Source: an uncultured Bacteroidales bacterium
GTDB lineage: Bacteria; Bacteroidota; Bacteroidia; Bacteroidales; P3
Assembly: GCA_944320415.1 (NCBI GenBank)
Contig: CALUHJ010000001.1
Span: forward strand, 62,001 to 126,000
Length of the DNA: 64,000 nt
Direction of reading: 5' to 3'
Made by a program: the position numbers and the translations under genes. The notes beneath the pieces are model-generated. The model was not told the origin of the DNA, did no database searches, and saw nothing but the letters and a program-made list of their open reading frames with translations. Below are positions 1 to 9,100 of the stretch, piece after piece; position 1 is the first letter of the stretch; each line of letters opens with the position of its first letter.

Positions 1-383
1 ATTCCCGCAAGGTATTGGAAGATTACGACAAATCGGGCACAGCCTGTGCATACATGCTGCTTTCGGACCAAAGTCCCAACAACACAAAGAAATGCTATTG
101 GACAGACTTCCTCCATCAGAAAACAGCAGTGATATACGGACCTGAATACATAGCGAAGAAATATGATTACCCTGTATTCTTTTACAAGGTAAGCAAAACG
201 AAAAGAGGATATTACAGCTTTGAAATAGTGAAACTGACCGATGAACCGCGGCAGACTCCGTACGGATGGATATGCGAGCAGGCTCTCATGCAGTTAAAAA
301 GCATGCTTGATGCCCATCCTCAATACTGGCTTTGGAGTCACAGACGCTGGAAACACAAATACGAAGAATCAATGGGCCTCTAA
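1..383 (+). CDS. Lipid A acyltransferase family (LpxL/HtrB-like), 3' part only
   Basis: The gene enters from the left edge, open from base 3, and ends in TAA at 381-383; about 126 C-terminal residues are visible. The motifs SDQSP, the YGPEYIA region and the ending YWLWSHRRWK are typical of the C-terminal half of the bacterial lysophospholipid/lipid A acyltransferase family, which adds secondary acyl chains to lipid A at the inner membrane. The HxxxxD catalytic motif would lie upstream of the window. Its last 15 bases overlap the convergent end of polA, so no terminator fits between the two genes. Family assignment is firm; the exact lipid acceptor cannot be judged from this fragment. Confidence 0.85.
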   Translation, partial: SRKVLEDYDKSGTACAYMLLSDQSPNNTKKCYWTDFLHQKTAVIYGPEYIAKKYDYPVFFYKVSKTKRGYYSFEIVKLTDEPRQTPYGWICEQALMQLKSMLDAHPQYWLWSHRRWKHKYEESMGL

Positions 384-3155
384 CCAGTTGTTTCCCTCGT
401 TTATGTCGACCTCTATCGGGACATTGAGTTTTATTGCGTTTTTCATTTGTTCCGAAACTATGCTGCGCACCCTTTCCAATTCGGGTTTATAGACATCGAA
501 AACAAGTTCGTCGTGTACTTGCAGTATCATCCTCGATTTTAATCCTTCCTCCCTAAACTGATTGTAAATCCTTATCATGGCAATCTTTATCATGTCGGCC
601 GAAGTTGCCTGTATCGGCATGTTTACCGCGTTGCGCTGGGCAAAATTTCTAAGGTTTGCATTGGCGGAGTTTATATCCGGCAGATACCTTCTCCGTCCGC
701 ACATGCTCAAGGCATATCCTCTCTCCCGGGCCTCCTCTATGCACTGCTGTATGTATTGATTTACCTGAGGATAACTGTCGAAATACTGTTTGATAAGCTC
801 ATAAGCCTCTCTTCTCGATATGTTCAACTGTTCGGAAAGTCCGAAAGGCGATATTCCATATATTATTCCGAAGTTCACACTCTTTGCATTCCTTCGCATA
901 TCCTTGGATACGGCCGACTTATCCACCCCGTATATTTTGGCAGCCGTTGCAAGGTGTATGTCCTCTCGGTCATTGAATGCCTTGCAAAGGTGTTCATCTC
1001 CGCTCAATGATGCAATTATCCTTAACTCTATCTGGGAATAGTCCGCAGAAAGAAGGACATATTCCTGACTTGAAGGGACAAAACATCTTCTTATTTCCTT
1101 GCCCAATTCCGTTCTTATTGGAATATTCTGCAGATTGGGATTGGTGGATGACAAACGTCCCGTAACGGTAACCGCCTGATTGTAACTGGTATGTATCTTT
1201 CCCGTTTTACCGTTTACCAATAAGGGAAGAGCGTCAACATAAGTTCCTTTCAGTTTGGTCAAAGACCTGTATTCCAGAATCAAAGCAACTATCGGATGAG
1301 TATTAAACAGTTTCTGTAAAACATCTTCCGCTGTGGAATACTGTTTTTTTGAAGTTTTCTTTGCCTTCTTGTCGGAATCTATTTGCAATTCTTCAAACAG
1401 GACCTCGGCCAGTTGTTTGGTTGAAGCTATGTTAAACCTCTTGTTTGCAAGGGCGTATATCTGTTCTTCCAATTCCGTTTTCCTTTTGCTCAACACTTGA
1501 GAAAACTGTTCCAATTCATCTGTGTCAATCCTTACTCCTTCCCTTTCCATTGACAAAAGGACATCAACAAGAGGCATTTCTATATTCAGGAACAAATCCA
1601 TCAAGGAATTTTCCTGCAATTTTTCGGAAAAAATGTCTTTTAACTGAAATGATATGTCCGCATCCTCAACGGCATAATCCTTCAACAGGGACTTATTCAT
1701 ACCTTTTATCGATATTTTGCTTCCCTTATGCTGTTTACCGAATACGACTTCAAATGGTATCATACTGTATCCCAGATAGTTCTCACTCAAAATATCCAAT
1801 TTGTGACGACTTTGAGGTTCCAAAAGATAATGTGCAACAAGAGTGTCGAAACATTTTCCCTTTACATCTATTCCGCAATTGAGAAGAATATTCTTGTCAA
1901 ACTTGATATTATGCCCTACCTTTTCAATATCCTGGTCTTCAAATATTTGTCTCAACAGATTAAACTGTTTGTCTCTTTTTTCGACCTCTTCGCTTATTAT
2001 CACAAAGTATCCGCGATTTTTCTCATATACCAAAGAAATTCCTATAATGCTGTCATCTATCTCCAAACCTGTCGTTTCCGTATCGAAAGCTATTACATCT
2101 TTGGTTTTCAAAATATTGACAATTCTTTCCAGATTGTCAATATCCTCAACAAGTTCATAATCGCATTCGATCTTGTCTATGTTATTCAAGGAGCTTTGTT
2201 CAAACAAAGCCTGTTGTTTGAACAGACCTTCATTTACAGAAAACAAGTCCGCCTGATGTGCGTTCTTTACATTCGAATAATATTCATTAAACCTTTTGGC
2301 AAAAGTCCTGAATTCCAACTCCTCAAAAATTCTGTTGCATTTATTGATATCCGGCATTGACAGCCTGAGACTTTCTTCCTCAAACTCAATGGGAGCATCG
2401 GTAACTATTGTTGCAAGATGTTTGCTCTGCAAGGCAAGTTCTGCATTGTTTTCAATCACCTTTCGAATCGGAGCCGAAGAAATACTGTCCTTGTTTGCTA
2501 TGATATCCTCTATGGAATCGAACTGTTGCATCAATGCCTTTGCTTTCTTTTCGCCTATTGTTGGAACACCGGGAATATTGTCTGAACTGTCTCCCCAAAG
2601 TCCCAATATATCGGTTACCTGTTCTGGACGTTTTATCTCGAAACGTTTCAAGACCTGCTCAACATCCCATATCTGGTCTTCACGACCCATTGTACCCAAT
2701 TTCAGCATATATATTCCATTCCCCACCAACTGTGCGTAATCCTTGTCGGGAGTAACCATAAAAACCTCAAATCCCTGTTTTGCAGCTTTTTTTGAAATTG
2801 TACCTATTATATCATCCGCTTCATATTTTTCGAGGGAAAGCACAGGTATGTTCATTGCTTCAATCAAATTCTTGATATAAGGTATGGAATCCCTTATTTC
2901 TTCGGGCATGGCCTGACGGTTAGCCTTGTATTCGTCGAACTGCTCATGTCTGAAAGTGGCACCCTGCAAATCGAACGCTATTCCAATATGGGTAGGCTTG
3001 TATCTGGTTATTATGTCAAACAAAGTATTGCAAAAACCAAGTATTGCTGAAACATTCATTCCCTTCGAAGTGACTCTGGGATTTTTGTTCAAGGCATAAA
3101 AAGAGCGGTAAATCAATGCCATTGCATCAATCAAAAACAACTTTCTTTCATTCAT
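369..3155 (-). CDS. polA: DNA polymerase I
   Basis: 928 residues, the normal full length for a three-domain Pol I used in Okazaki-fragment maturation and repair. The N-terminal 5'-3' exonuclease domain starts LFLIDAMALIYRSFYAL. The proofreading 3'-5' exonuclease domain looks intact: Exo I FDTETTGL (about 357-364), Exo II VGHNIKFD (413-420) and Exo III YAVEDADISFQ (494-504). Polymerase motif A is SADYSQIELR (703-712), motif B RRNAKSVNFGIIYG (754-767) and motif C QVHDELVFD (879-887). It lies 12 bases downstream of the M64 peptidase gene and is probably cotranscribed with it. Its stop codon lies inside the convergent acyltransferase gene. Confidence 0.98.
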   Translation of the reverse strand: MNERKLFLIDAMALIYRSFYALNKNPRVTSKGMNVSAILGFCNTLFDIITRYKPTHIGIAFDLQGATFRHEQFDEYKANRQAMPEEIRDSIPYIKNLIEAMNIPVLSLEKYEADDIIGTISKKAAKQGFEVFMVTPDKDYAQLVGNGIYMLKLGTMGREDQIWDVEQVLKRFEIKRPEQVTDILGLWGDSSDNIPGVPTIGEKKAKALMQQFDSIEDIIANKDSISSAPIRKVIENNAELALQSKHLATIVTDAPIEFEEESLRLSMPDINKCNRIFEELEFRTFAKRFNEYYSNVKNAHQADLFSVNEGLFKQQALFEQSSLNNIDKIECDYELVEDIDNLERIVNILKTKDVIAFDTETTGLEIDDSIIGISLVYEKNRGYFVIISEEVEKRDKQFNLLRQIFEDQDIEKVGHNIKFDKNILLNCGIDVKGKCFDTLVAHYLLEPQSRHKLDILSENYLGYSMIPFEVVFGKQHKGSKISIKGMNKSLLKDYAVEDADISFQLKDIFSEKLQENSLMDLFLNIEMPLVDVLLSMEREGVRIDTDELEQFSQVLSKRKTELEEQIYALANKRFNIASTKQLAEVLFEELQIDSDKKAKKTSKKQYSTAEDVLQKLFNTHPIVALILEYRSLTKLKGTYVDALPLLVNGKTGKIHTSYNQAVTVTGRLSSTNPNLQNIPIRTELGKEIRRCFVPSSQEYVLLSADYSQIELRIIASLSGDEHLCKAFNDREDIHLATAAKIYGVDKSAVSKDMRRNAKSVNFGIIYGISPFGLSEQLNISRREAYELIKQYFDSYPQVNQYIQQCIEEARERGYALSMCGRRRYLPDINSANANLRNFAQRNAVNMPIQATSADMIKIAMIRIYNQFREEGLKSRMILQVHDELVFDVYKPELERVRSIVSEQMKNAIKLNVPIEVDINEGNNWLEAH

Positions 3156-3167
3156 ATCGGAGAATGT

Positions 3168-4421
3168 CTATTTGGTATAACTTTCCAGCATATTTTGAAT
3201 TTCCCGTGTACATACGGGACAAAACGGAACATCGCTTCTCATCAAACAGTTCTGATAAGGTCTGTATATGCCTTTTGACTGATAAGCGGCTCCTTCAAAC
3301 ACTCCCACCTCATCCTTGTAAATTTCCGTACAAGGCGTCGGACGTGGTGTTGTATCTCTTATCATGTCCTCCCATTTGTTTGAAAAGTTTTTCAAAGTGG
3401 TTACATTTCTTTCCCATGGTTCCGTTGTAGCAGAAAGCATCCCTGCGGGAGAATCGTTTTCAGCGTATTCATCCGCCAAACCGAAACAGGAATGGCCGAA
3501 TTCATGAATTAAAACAAATCCATTCTGCGGATTGACGTAGGAGGTTGCATAGAAATTGTAAATGCCTCCCCCTCCGTAAACATCGGAATTGCACATAATC
3601 ACTATCTGGTCATAAGGTATTCCGATTATTGCATCGTGCAGTTTCCACAACTGCTCTGTCATTATATACCGTTCGGAACCGAAAGTGTTGTAATGTACAC
3701 CGAGTTCATTAAATTTGGCTTTGGAGGATGCAAGACCCGGGATTCCGGATTCGGAAGAAAAAAATTCAACACCTCTTACGCTTATCTTGTCTTTCGCTTC
3801 ATCAAACGGAGGTTTGGAAAACAAAAAGTCGGAGAACATCTTCAGATCGGAAAGCATTTTTTCTTTCTCGCTCACGGTGTATCCTGCCGGAACGATTACG
3901 ACATCCAGACATTTTGAAGGCTCTGCCGCTATATGCAAATCTATTGCCTTGGCCAATTCGTCCTTATCGACTTCTTCTGCCTGAGAAGGAGTAAATTCTT
4001 CTTCTGCAACCAACTTGAATTGATTATTATCATCTCTTGTGTAAAACAACAGCCTTACGTCCACTTTGGGAAAAGGCATTAGAAATGTTTCCTGAAAATT
4101 ACCGCAAGATGTTTTGGCCTCGGGCATTGTCAGCCATTCCTCCATAAGCGAGCAAAAGCCTTTTGAGAACAACAGTTTTCCCGTACTTTTTTCTATCATT
4201 TCTATTTTGTGAACTCCAAGGCCTAACTCATCCGTCATATTTTGTCTGCTACCTGCCCAATGCGGGATTTTCAAAAAGTTTTCCACATTGAAATATTCCA
4301 CTCCGACCCTTCCGGAATGAGAATAGTCCATCCTTAATGTGGCATCTTCAAAATACTTTTCAAACTGTCCGAAACAAACTATCGGCAAAAACGCGAACAT
4401 AAACAAAACATATTTTCTCAT
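3168..4421 (-). CDS. Secreted peptidase, M64 family
   Basis: 417 residues beginning with a clear signal peptide (hydrophobic MRKYVLFMFAFLPIVCFG, cleavage near residue 18). The zinc-protease signature HEFGHxxxxLADEY occupies about 306-319: H306 and H310 as ligands, E307 as catalyst and D317 as third ligand, matching the peptidase M64 (IgA peptidase) family. The first ~130 residues look like the family's N-terminal beta domain. The product is expected in the periplasm or exported; its substrate is unknown, and the family name should not be read as evidence of IgA cleavage. A promoter with a TACTTTTG -7 box lies just upstream, and polA follows after 12 bases. Confidence 0.92.
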   Translation of the reverse strand: MRKYVLFMFAFLPIVCFGQFEKYFEDATLRMDYSHSGRVGVEYFNVENFLKIPHWAGSRQNMTDELGLGVHKIEMIEKSTGKLLFSKGFCSLMEEWLTMPEAKTSCGNFQETFLMPFPKVDVRLLFYTRDDNNQFKLVAEEEFTPSQAEEVDKDELAKAIDLHIAAEPSKCLDVVIVPAGYTVSEKEKMLSDLKMFSDFLFSKPPFDEAKDKISVRGVEFFSSESGIPGLASSKAKFNELGVHYNTFGSERYIMTEQLWKLHDAIIGIPYDQIVIMCNSDVYGGGGIYNFYATSYVNPQNGFVLIHEFGHSCFGLADEYAENDSPAGMLSATTEPWERNVTTLKNFSNKWEDMIRDTTPRPTPCTEIYKDEVGVFEGAAYQSKGIYRPYQNCLMRSDVPFCPVCTREIQNMLESYTK

Positions 4422-4453
4422 AAGTACAACAACATTTATCTCGATTGAATTTA

Positions 4454-4484
4454 CAAAAGTATATTTTTATCGACACAAAAACAA
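4454..4484 (-). promoter_or_regulatory. Bacteroidota-type promoter of M64-polA
   Basis: Read on the minus strand: TTG (plus-strand CAA at 4482-4484), 20-base spacer, then TACTTTTG (plus-strand CAAAAGTA at 4454-4461), matching the TTTG/TAnnTTTG pattern of the Bacteroidota primary sigma factor. It lies about 33 bases ahead of the M64 start codon. Confidence 0.7.
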
Positions 4485-4530
4485 GCTTCCGCCATTTTTT
4501 GCATACTCCGATGTCATGTCAAAGCTGCGC

Positions 4531-4741
4531 AAACGGGAGGAAAAAAATGAAAAGTTGGCATCTGAAAGTTGTAAGTCGGGAGGGGAGCATGCAAAAAGTT
4601 AGACTTTTCAGGTCAAAAAGTTAGACTTTTTGGAGTAAAAAGTCTAACTTTTTCAGATATAAGATCCCGACTTACGGAATTTAGCTCCCGTTTTATAGAA
4701 ATTAGCTCCCGACTTTTCACCTGTCCGCTCCCGTTTTACGG
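4531..4741. repeat. Inverted-repeat island with GCTCCCG repeats and a 17-bp hairpin
   Basis: The sequence AAAAAGTTAGACTTTT occurs at 4593-4608 and again at 4615-4631, and its inverse AAAAAGTCTAACTTTTT lies at 4637-4653. The second and third copies form a perfect 17-bp stem with a 5-base loop. To the right come four related units (CCCGACTT, GCTCCCGTTTT, GCTCCCGACTTTT, GCTCCCGTTTT) spaced about 21 bases apart. To the left lie inverse versions, AAACGGGAGG and AAGTCGGGAGGGGAG. The island is therefore an imperfect large palindrome built from two alternating words. No protein gene fits it. Confidence 0.85.
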
Positions 4742-4823
4742 CGATAGTCTGCCGCAGGGACAGAACAAGGGGCGGAATCCGACGGCTGACAAAAAAGTTG
4801 TTCTGTTTTTTGTAAGATAAAAT

Positions 4824-4854
4824 TTTGTTGATATTGTAAAAATGTATACTTTTG
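4824..4854 (+). promoter_or_regulatory. Strong-consensus promoter reading into the nested hairpin
   Basis: TTTG at 4824-4827, a spacer of exactly 19 bases, and TACTTTTG at 4847-4854. This is among the best matches to the Bacteroidota promoter pattern in the window. Transcription would start near 4861, next to CTCCGT...ACGGAG complementarity (4856-4893), and run into the structured element at 4965-5078 and then the two small secreted-protein genes. Confidence 0.7.
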
Positions 4855-4964
4855 TCTCCGTATAAACCAAAAAGGAAAGGAGTAAAACGGAGAAAACACT
4901 GTTATGATTTAATTGCACCAAGGTGCATCTGACATATAAAAAGCGTTATTTGCTTATACTTGTT

Positions 4965-5078
4965 TATGTGAAAACTCGACACTTTCATACAATCTACCAA
5001 GGTAAAGCAGTAGACGCTCACGATGAAAATCGTGGGCTTTACTTATTTGGTAGATTGGGTAGTCGAGAACCTCACATA
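4965..5078 (+). ncRNA. Deeply nested hairpin, candidate structured RNA or palindromic mobile-element relic
   Basis: Five stacked perfect helices enclose one loop: TATGTGA (4965-4971) with TCACATA (5072-5078); CTCGAC (4975-4980) with GTCGAG (5062-5067); CAATCTACCAA (4990-5000) with TTGGTAGATTG (5047-5057); GTAAAGC (5002-5008) with GCTTTAC (5036-5042); CACGAT (5019-5024) with ATCGTG (5029-5034), closed by a GAAA loop. That is 37 base pairs in 114 bases. CGTGGG (5031-5036) could instead pair with CCCACG (5094-5099), which is followed by seven T residues (5100-5106), a terminator-like alternative. I cannot match it to a named RNA class, and no reverse transcriptase or transposase is adjacent. Its function is unknown. 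Confidence 0.6.
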
Positions 5079-5334
5079 GCAATAAGGAAAAGTCCCACGT
5101 TTTTTTATGTCCGCAAGTTAGATAAAGGTTTTATAAAAATGCTTTAGGGACGAAGCGGAAAGGAGAATCTATTTCGTATTTCAGAAACATTATTCGTATT
5201 GTCGGCTATAAGAGGCAAAAGATTGTATGCCAAGTTTTTGCTGCTGACATATTTAGACTAATCATCCATTTGGCATAAAGGAGTAATTCGAAAAGCCTTT
5301 AAGTGAGTAGTATAAATAGAAACAACCATAATCA

Positions 5335-5487
5335 ATGAACAAGGTTGGAAAAACAGCAATATTTATAATGGCTGTTGTTTTTGTTTCGGTGATGTTTTCA
5401 TCTTGTTCCGCAACTGATATTAGAGATTTTCAGGATGGATTCAGACAAGGATGGAATTCAACGGCACCTGAACATTTAAGGTATTAA
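5335..5487 (+). CDS. Small putative lipoprotein, 50 residues
   Basis: ATG at 5335, TAA at 5485-5487. The product starts with MNKVGKTA, continues with a hydrophobic stretch and reaches a lipobox-like FSSC at about residues 21-24, which suggests lipidation of the Cys. The remaining ~26 residues (DIRDFQDGFRQGWN region) are soluble. I do not recognise the family. A signal sequence with lipobox in such a short frame argues that it is real. It lies 63 bases before another secreted-protein gene and downstream of the strong promoter at 4824-4854, so the two may be one unit. Confidence 0.65.
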   Translation: MNKVGKTAIFIMAVVFVSVMFSSCSATDIRDFQDGFRQGWNSTAPEHLRY

Positions 5488-5550
5488 ATAAGGTAAGTTT
5501 ATAACAAATTAGAACTGCAGACAACAGGATAAATACAGTCAAAAAATAAG

Positions 5551-5937
5551 ATGAAAAAGATAATAATAATAACATTGATGTTATTAGGCGTAATTGCATC
5601 TGCAAATGCCCAGAAAAGAATCAAGATAAATGATGACGTATCTTTAGTAACATATGGTAACACAACTGTCATTGAAGATGAAAAAAATCAACGTACTATC
5701 AGTATGGAGATAGTACAAGATGGTATCGATAAGAGAAATAACGAAAAATTTTACAAGGTAGTTTGTGGAAAATGGTCAAAAAGAGTCGTTAAAGATGCAT
5801 TAATTCCAGCTATTCAATCGGTCTTAGCATCTGCTGCTACTTCGGTTGGAGCTACGGCAATTGTAATTGCAGCAGGAAAAGTTGCAAACCATTTGTATGA
5901 CGATTTTTGTGAATCACAGCCTATTAATATTTTTTGA
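5551..5937 (+). CDS. Secreted protein of unknown function
   Basis: 128 residues with a Sec signal peptide (MKKIIIITLMLLGVIASANA, cleavage near residue 20). Residues 21-85 are polar and probably beta-rich. A stretch from about 88 to 113, rich in Ala, Val and Ile, could be a second membrane-interacting helix, followed by a short tail with one Cys. I cannot assign a family. It follows the 50-residue lipoprotein gene and is closed by a strong terminator palindrome at 6032-6061. Together with the repeats upstream this looks like an accessory patch between conserved genes. Confidence 0.7.
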   Translation: MKKIIIITLMLLGVIASANAQKRIKINDDVSLVTYGNTTVIEDEKNQRTISMEIVQDGIDKRNNEKFYKVVCGKWSKRVVKDALIPAIQSVLASAATSVGATAIVIAAGKVANHLYDDFCESQPINIF

Positions 5938-6031
5938 CAAGCTATTGACCAACAGGAAATAAGCAGTTTCTTTGATATGATAAAAATAGAAGGAGATTAA
6001 AGTTTGTAAGGATATTAAATAATCTACAGTG

Positions 6032-6070
6032 CAGAGGTCTGAATCCGGATTCAGACCTCTGTTGTTTTTT
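6032..6070 (+). terminator. Intrinsic terminator, perfect 30-base palindrome
   Basis: CAGAGGTCTGAATCC is followed directly by its exact inverse (6032-6061), then TTGTTTTTT. It closes the small secreted-protein unit. A perfect palindrome with no unpaired loop bases is unusual; in RNA the central 3-4 bases must open to form the loop. Confidence 0.85.
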
Positions 6071-6111
6071 GCCGGATTTACAGAATATTTCGACAGATTT
6101 TCCTTTTTTAC

Positions 6112-6119
6112 TACCTTTG
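6112..6119 (+). promoter_or_regulatory. Probable dnaE -7 box
   Basis: TACCTTTG fits TAnnTTTG and lies 18 bases before the chosen dnaE start codon. No clear TTG is present 19 bases upstream, so only half the promoter is supported. Confidence 0.5.
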
Positions 6120-6136
6120 TTTCAAAATTACATATC

Positions 6137-9100
6137 ATGAGTACATTCACACATCTGCATGTTCACACGCAATACTCCATTCTTGACGGAGCGGCAGGCA
6201 TAAAACAACTTATTGCCCGTACCAAAGAATTGAATATGGATTCCATTGCCATTACAGACCATGGCAATATGTTCGGAGTACTGGAATTTCACAACGAATG
6301 CCGGGAACAGGGCATAAAGCCAATACTGGGATGTGAAATGTACGTAACCCCTTACAGCAGATTTATAAAAGACGGCAAACATTTCAGCGGCCACCATCTT
6401 ATTCTTTTGGCAAAAAACGAAACAGGATACAAAAATCTGATAAAACTGGATTCGTTGGCCTTTGCAAAGGATGCAAAATACAGAACCTCCAGAATAGACA
6501 AAGAACTGTTGTTTTCCCACTCTGAAGGGTTGATTTGCTGCTCTGCGTGTTTGGGAGGAATTGTTCCAAAACTTATAACTGCTGGAAACATTGAAGAAGC
6601 GGAGAAAACCGTCCTTGAATACAAAAGCGTTTTTAAGGACGATTATTATCTGGAATTACAGGATCACGGACTTGACCTTCAAAAACTTGTAATGACCGAA
6701 CTGGTACGCATGTCGAAGAAATATGATGTAAAACTGGTAGCCACCAACGATGTACACTTTATAAATGCTGATGATTTTGAAGCTCATAGAATTCTAATCT
6801 GTTTAAATACCGGAAAAACTCTGAGTGAAGATACAAAGCTTATGTATACGGGAAACGAATATCTAAAATCACCGGAGGAAATGTCAGAACTTTTCAAGGA
6901 TTATCCCGATTCCATAAGCAACAGTCAGGAAATTGCAAACAAAGTTGAGATTTACAAATTAACCAGAGACCCGATACTGCCTATTTTTGATATTCCAAAA
7001 GACTTCGGTACAATAGAAGAATACAAAACGAAATATTCGGAAAAAGATATAAAGGATGAATTGTATAAAGAATTTATAAACAATCCGAAAACAAGCCTGG
7101 AGGATAAGGAAAGCTCAAGAAAAGAAGAAATAACAAATGGATTGCTTAAGAAAAAAGGAGGCTATGAAAAAATCGTAAGGACAAAATTTGACGCCGCATA
7201 CTTAAGACATCTGACTTTAGACGGTGCAAAAAAAAGGTATGGAGAACCTCTGCCGGAAAAAACGAAGGAAAGGATAGAAAGTGAGTTAAAGACCATTGAA
7301 TGGATGGGATTTCCGGGATATTTTCTAATTGTTCAAGACTTCATAAACTATTCAAGAAACAATCTTGGAGTAATCGTAGGCCCGGGAAGAGGTTCTGCGG
7401 CAGGAAGTGTGGTTGCATATTGTTTGGGTATAACAAATATAGATCCTTTAAAATATGAATTGTTGTTTGAAAGGTTTTTAAATCCGGATCGTATTTCTTT
7501 ACCTGATATTGATGTAGATTTCGATAATGAAGGACGTGCAAAAGTTTTAGATTACGTTCAAAAGAAATACGGTTCCGATCACGTGGCTCAAATAACTACA
7601 TTTGGAACAATGGCTGCAAAACTGTCAATAAAAGATGTAGCAAGAGTTTTGGAATTACCTTTAAATACAGCCAACAGACTTGCAAAACTGGTTCCAAACA
7701 AACCTGGAACTACACTAAAAAAAGCATTTGAAGAATCTCCTGAATTAAAAAATGAACTGGAAAAAGGAGAACCTTTAGTAAAAAAAGTATTACTTCTTGC
7801 TCAAAAACTAGAAGGATCTATAAGGAATACTGGCACTCACGCCTGTGGTGTCATTATCGGTCCTGATGATATATCCAACTATGTACCTCTTGCCGATATT
7901 AAAGATTCTGACATGATGGCCACACAATTTGAGGGCAAATTGATAGAAAGTGTCGGCATGATTAAAATGGATTTTCTAGGATTAAAAAATCTTTCAATAA
8001 TCAAGGATGCATGTGAAATCATAAAAAACAACCGTAACATAGATATCAATCCTGACGAGATACCTTTAGACGATAAAAAGACCTTTGAACTATATCAAAA
8101 AGGCATGACACTTGGCACATTTCAATTTGAGTCCGAAGGAATGAGTCAACATTTAAAAAACTTAAAACCGGACAAATTTGAGGACTTGATAGCAATGAAT
8201 GCCCTTTATAGACCAGGTCCTATGCAATATATTCCAAAGTTCATAAACCGTAAACACGGCATAGAAGAAATAACATACGAAATACCAGTAATGAGCAAAT
8301 ACCTGTCAGAAACCTATGGCATCACAGTCTATCAGGAACAGGTAATGCTATTATCCCAGGCATTAGCCGGATTTACTCCTGGAGAAGCCGACAAACTTCG
8401 TAAAGCCATGGGAAAGAAAAAAAAGGATGTAATGCAAGAATTAAAAGAAAAATTCATTGCAGGATGTCTTAACAACAAGTTGGACAAAAACAAAATAGAA
8501 AAAATATGGCAGGATTGGGAGAAATTCGCAGAATATGCATTCAATAAATCACATTCCACATGTTATGCTTATATAGCCTTTCAAACAGCTTATTTAAAAG
8601 CAAATTATCCGGCAGAATATATGTCTTCTCTTTTAACTCATAACCTTAACGATATAGGTACTCTCACAAAATATATAGATGAATGTCACAAAATGGGCTT
8701 AAACGTACTTGGACCAAATATAAATGAATCCAACTTGAATTTTGCGGTAAACAAAAAAAATGAAATAATATTCGGATTAGCCGGCATAAAAAATGTAGGC
8801 TCAACAGCTGCAGCTGAAATAATCAAAGAAAGAGAAGAAAACGGTCTTTTTATATCTCCTCTTGATTTTTTGATAAGACTAAATCAAAAAAACATAAATC
8901 GAAGATGTATAGAATCTTTGATAAAATCAGGAGCTCTTGATTGTTTTGACAACATTCACAGAGCCCAATATTTCTTTCCCATAGACAATAATGAGAATAC
9001 TATAATCGACAGGCTCATCAAACTGACAGCAAAAATAAAAGAGAATAGAATATCCAGTCAAAACTCTCTGTTTGGGGAGGAAATAAATGAAGAAATATGT

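Larger units (their letters stand above)
4422..5334. other. 913-base gene-poor region between M64 and the small lipoprotein gene
   Basis: No convincing protein gene is visible here. The region holds the M64 promoter, a repeat island (4531-4741), a strong outward promoter (4824-4854), a small GCACC/GGTGC palindrome near 4915-4925 and the nested hairpin at 4965-5078. From about 5110 to 5334 I see nothing recognisable. Open frames on both strands are short, lack ribosome-site context and cross the repeats. Confidence 0.8.

Noticed and set aside
4717..4921. Two minus-strand frames of about 60 codons in the repeat island
   Set aside because: They cross the GCTCCCG repeats and the opposite promoter and show no family features.
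4923..5147. A 74-codon plus-strand frame over the nested hairpin
   Set aside because: It starts at GTG without a ribosome site and its codons follow the palindrome arms; the RNA/DNA structure explains the sequence better than a protein.
6029..6136. Longer dnaE start
   Set aside because: The extra residues are encoded by the terminator palindrome and promoter; the PHP domain starts normally at 6137.
7578..7590. Further CACGTG sequences (also near 13408, 40496 and 51298) as parS
   Set aside because: Their flanking bases do not match the parS half-sites.
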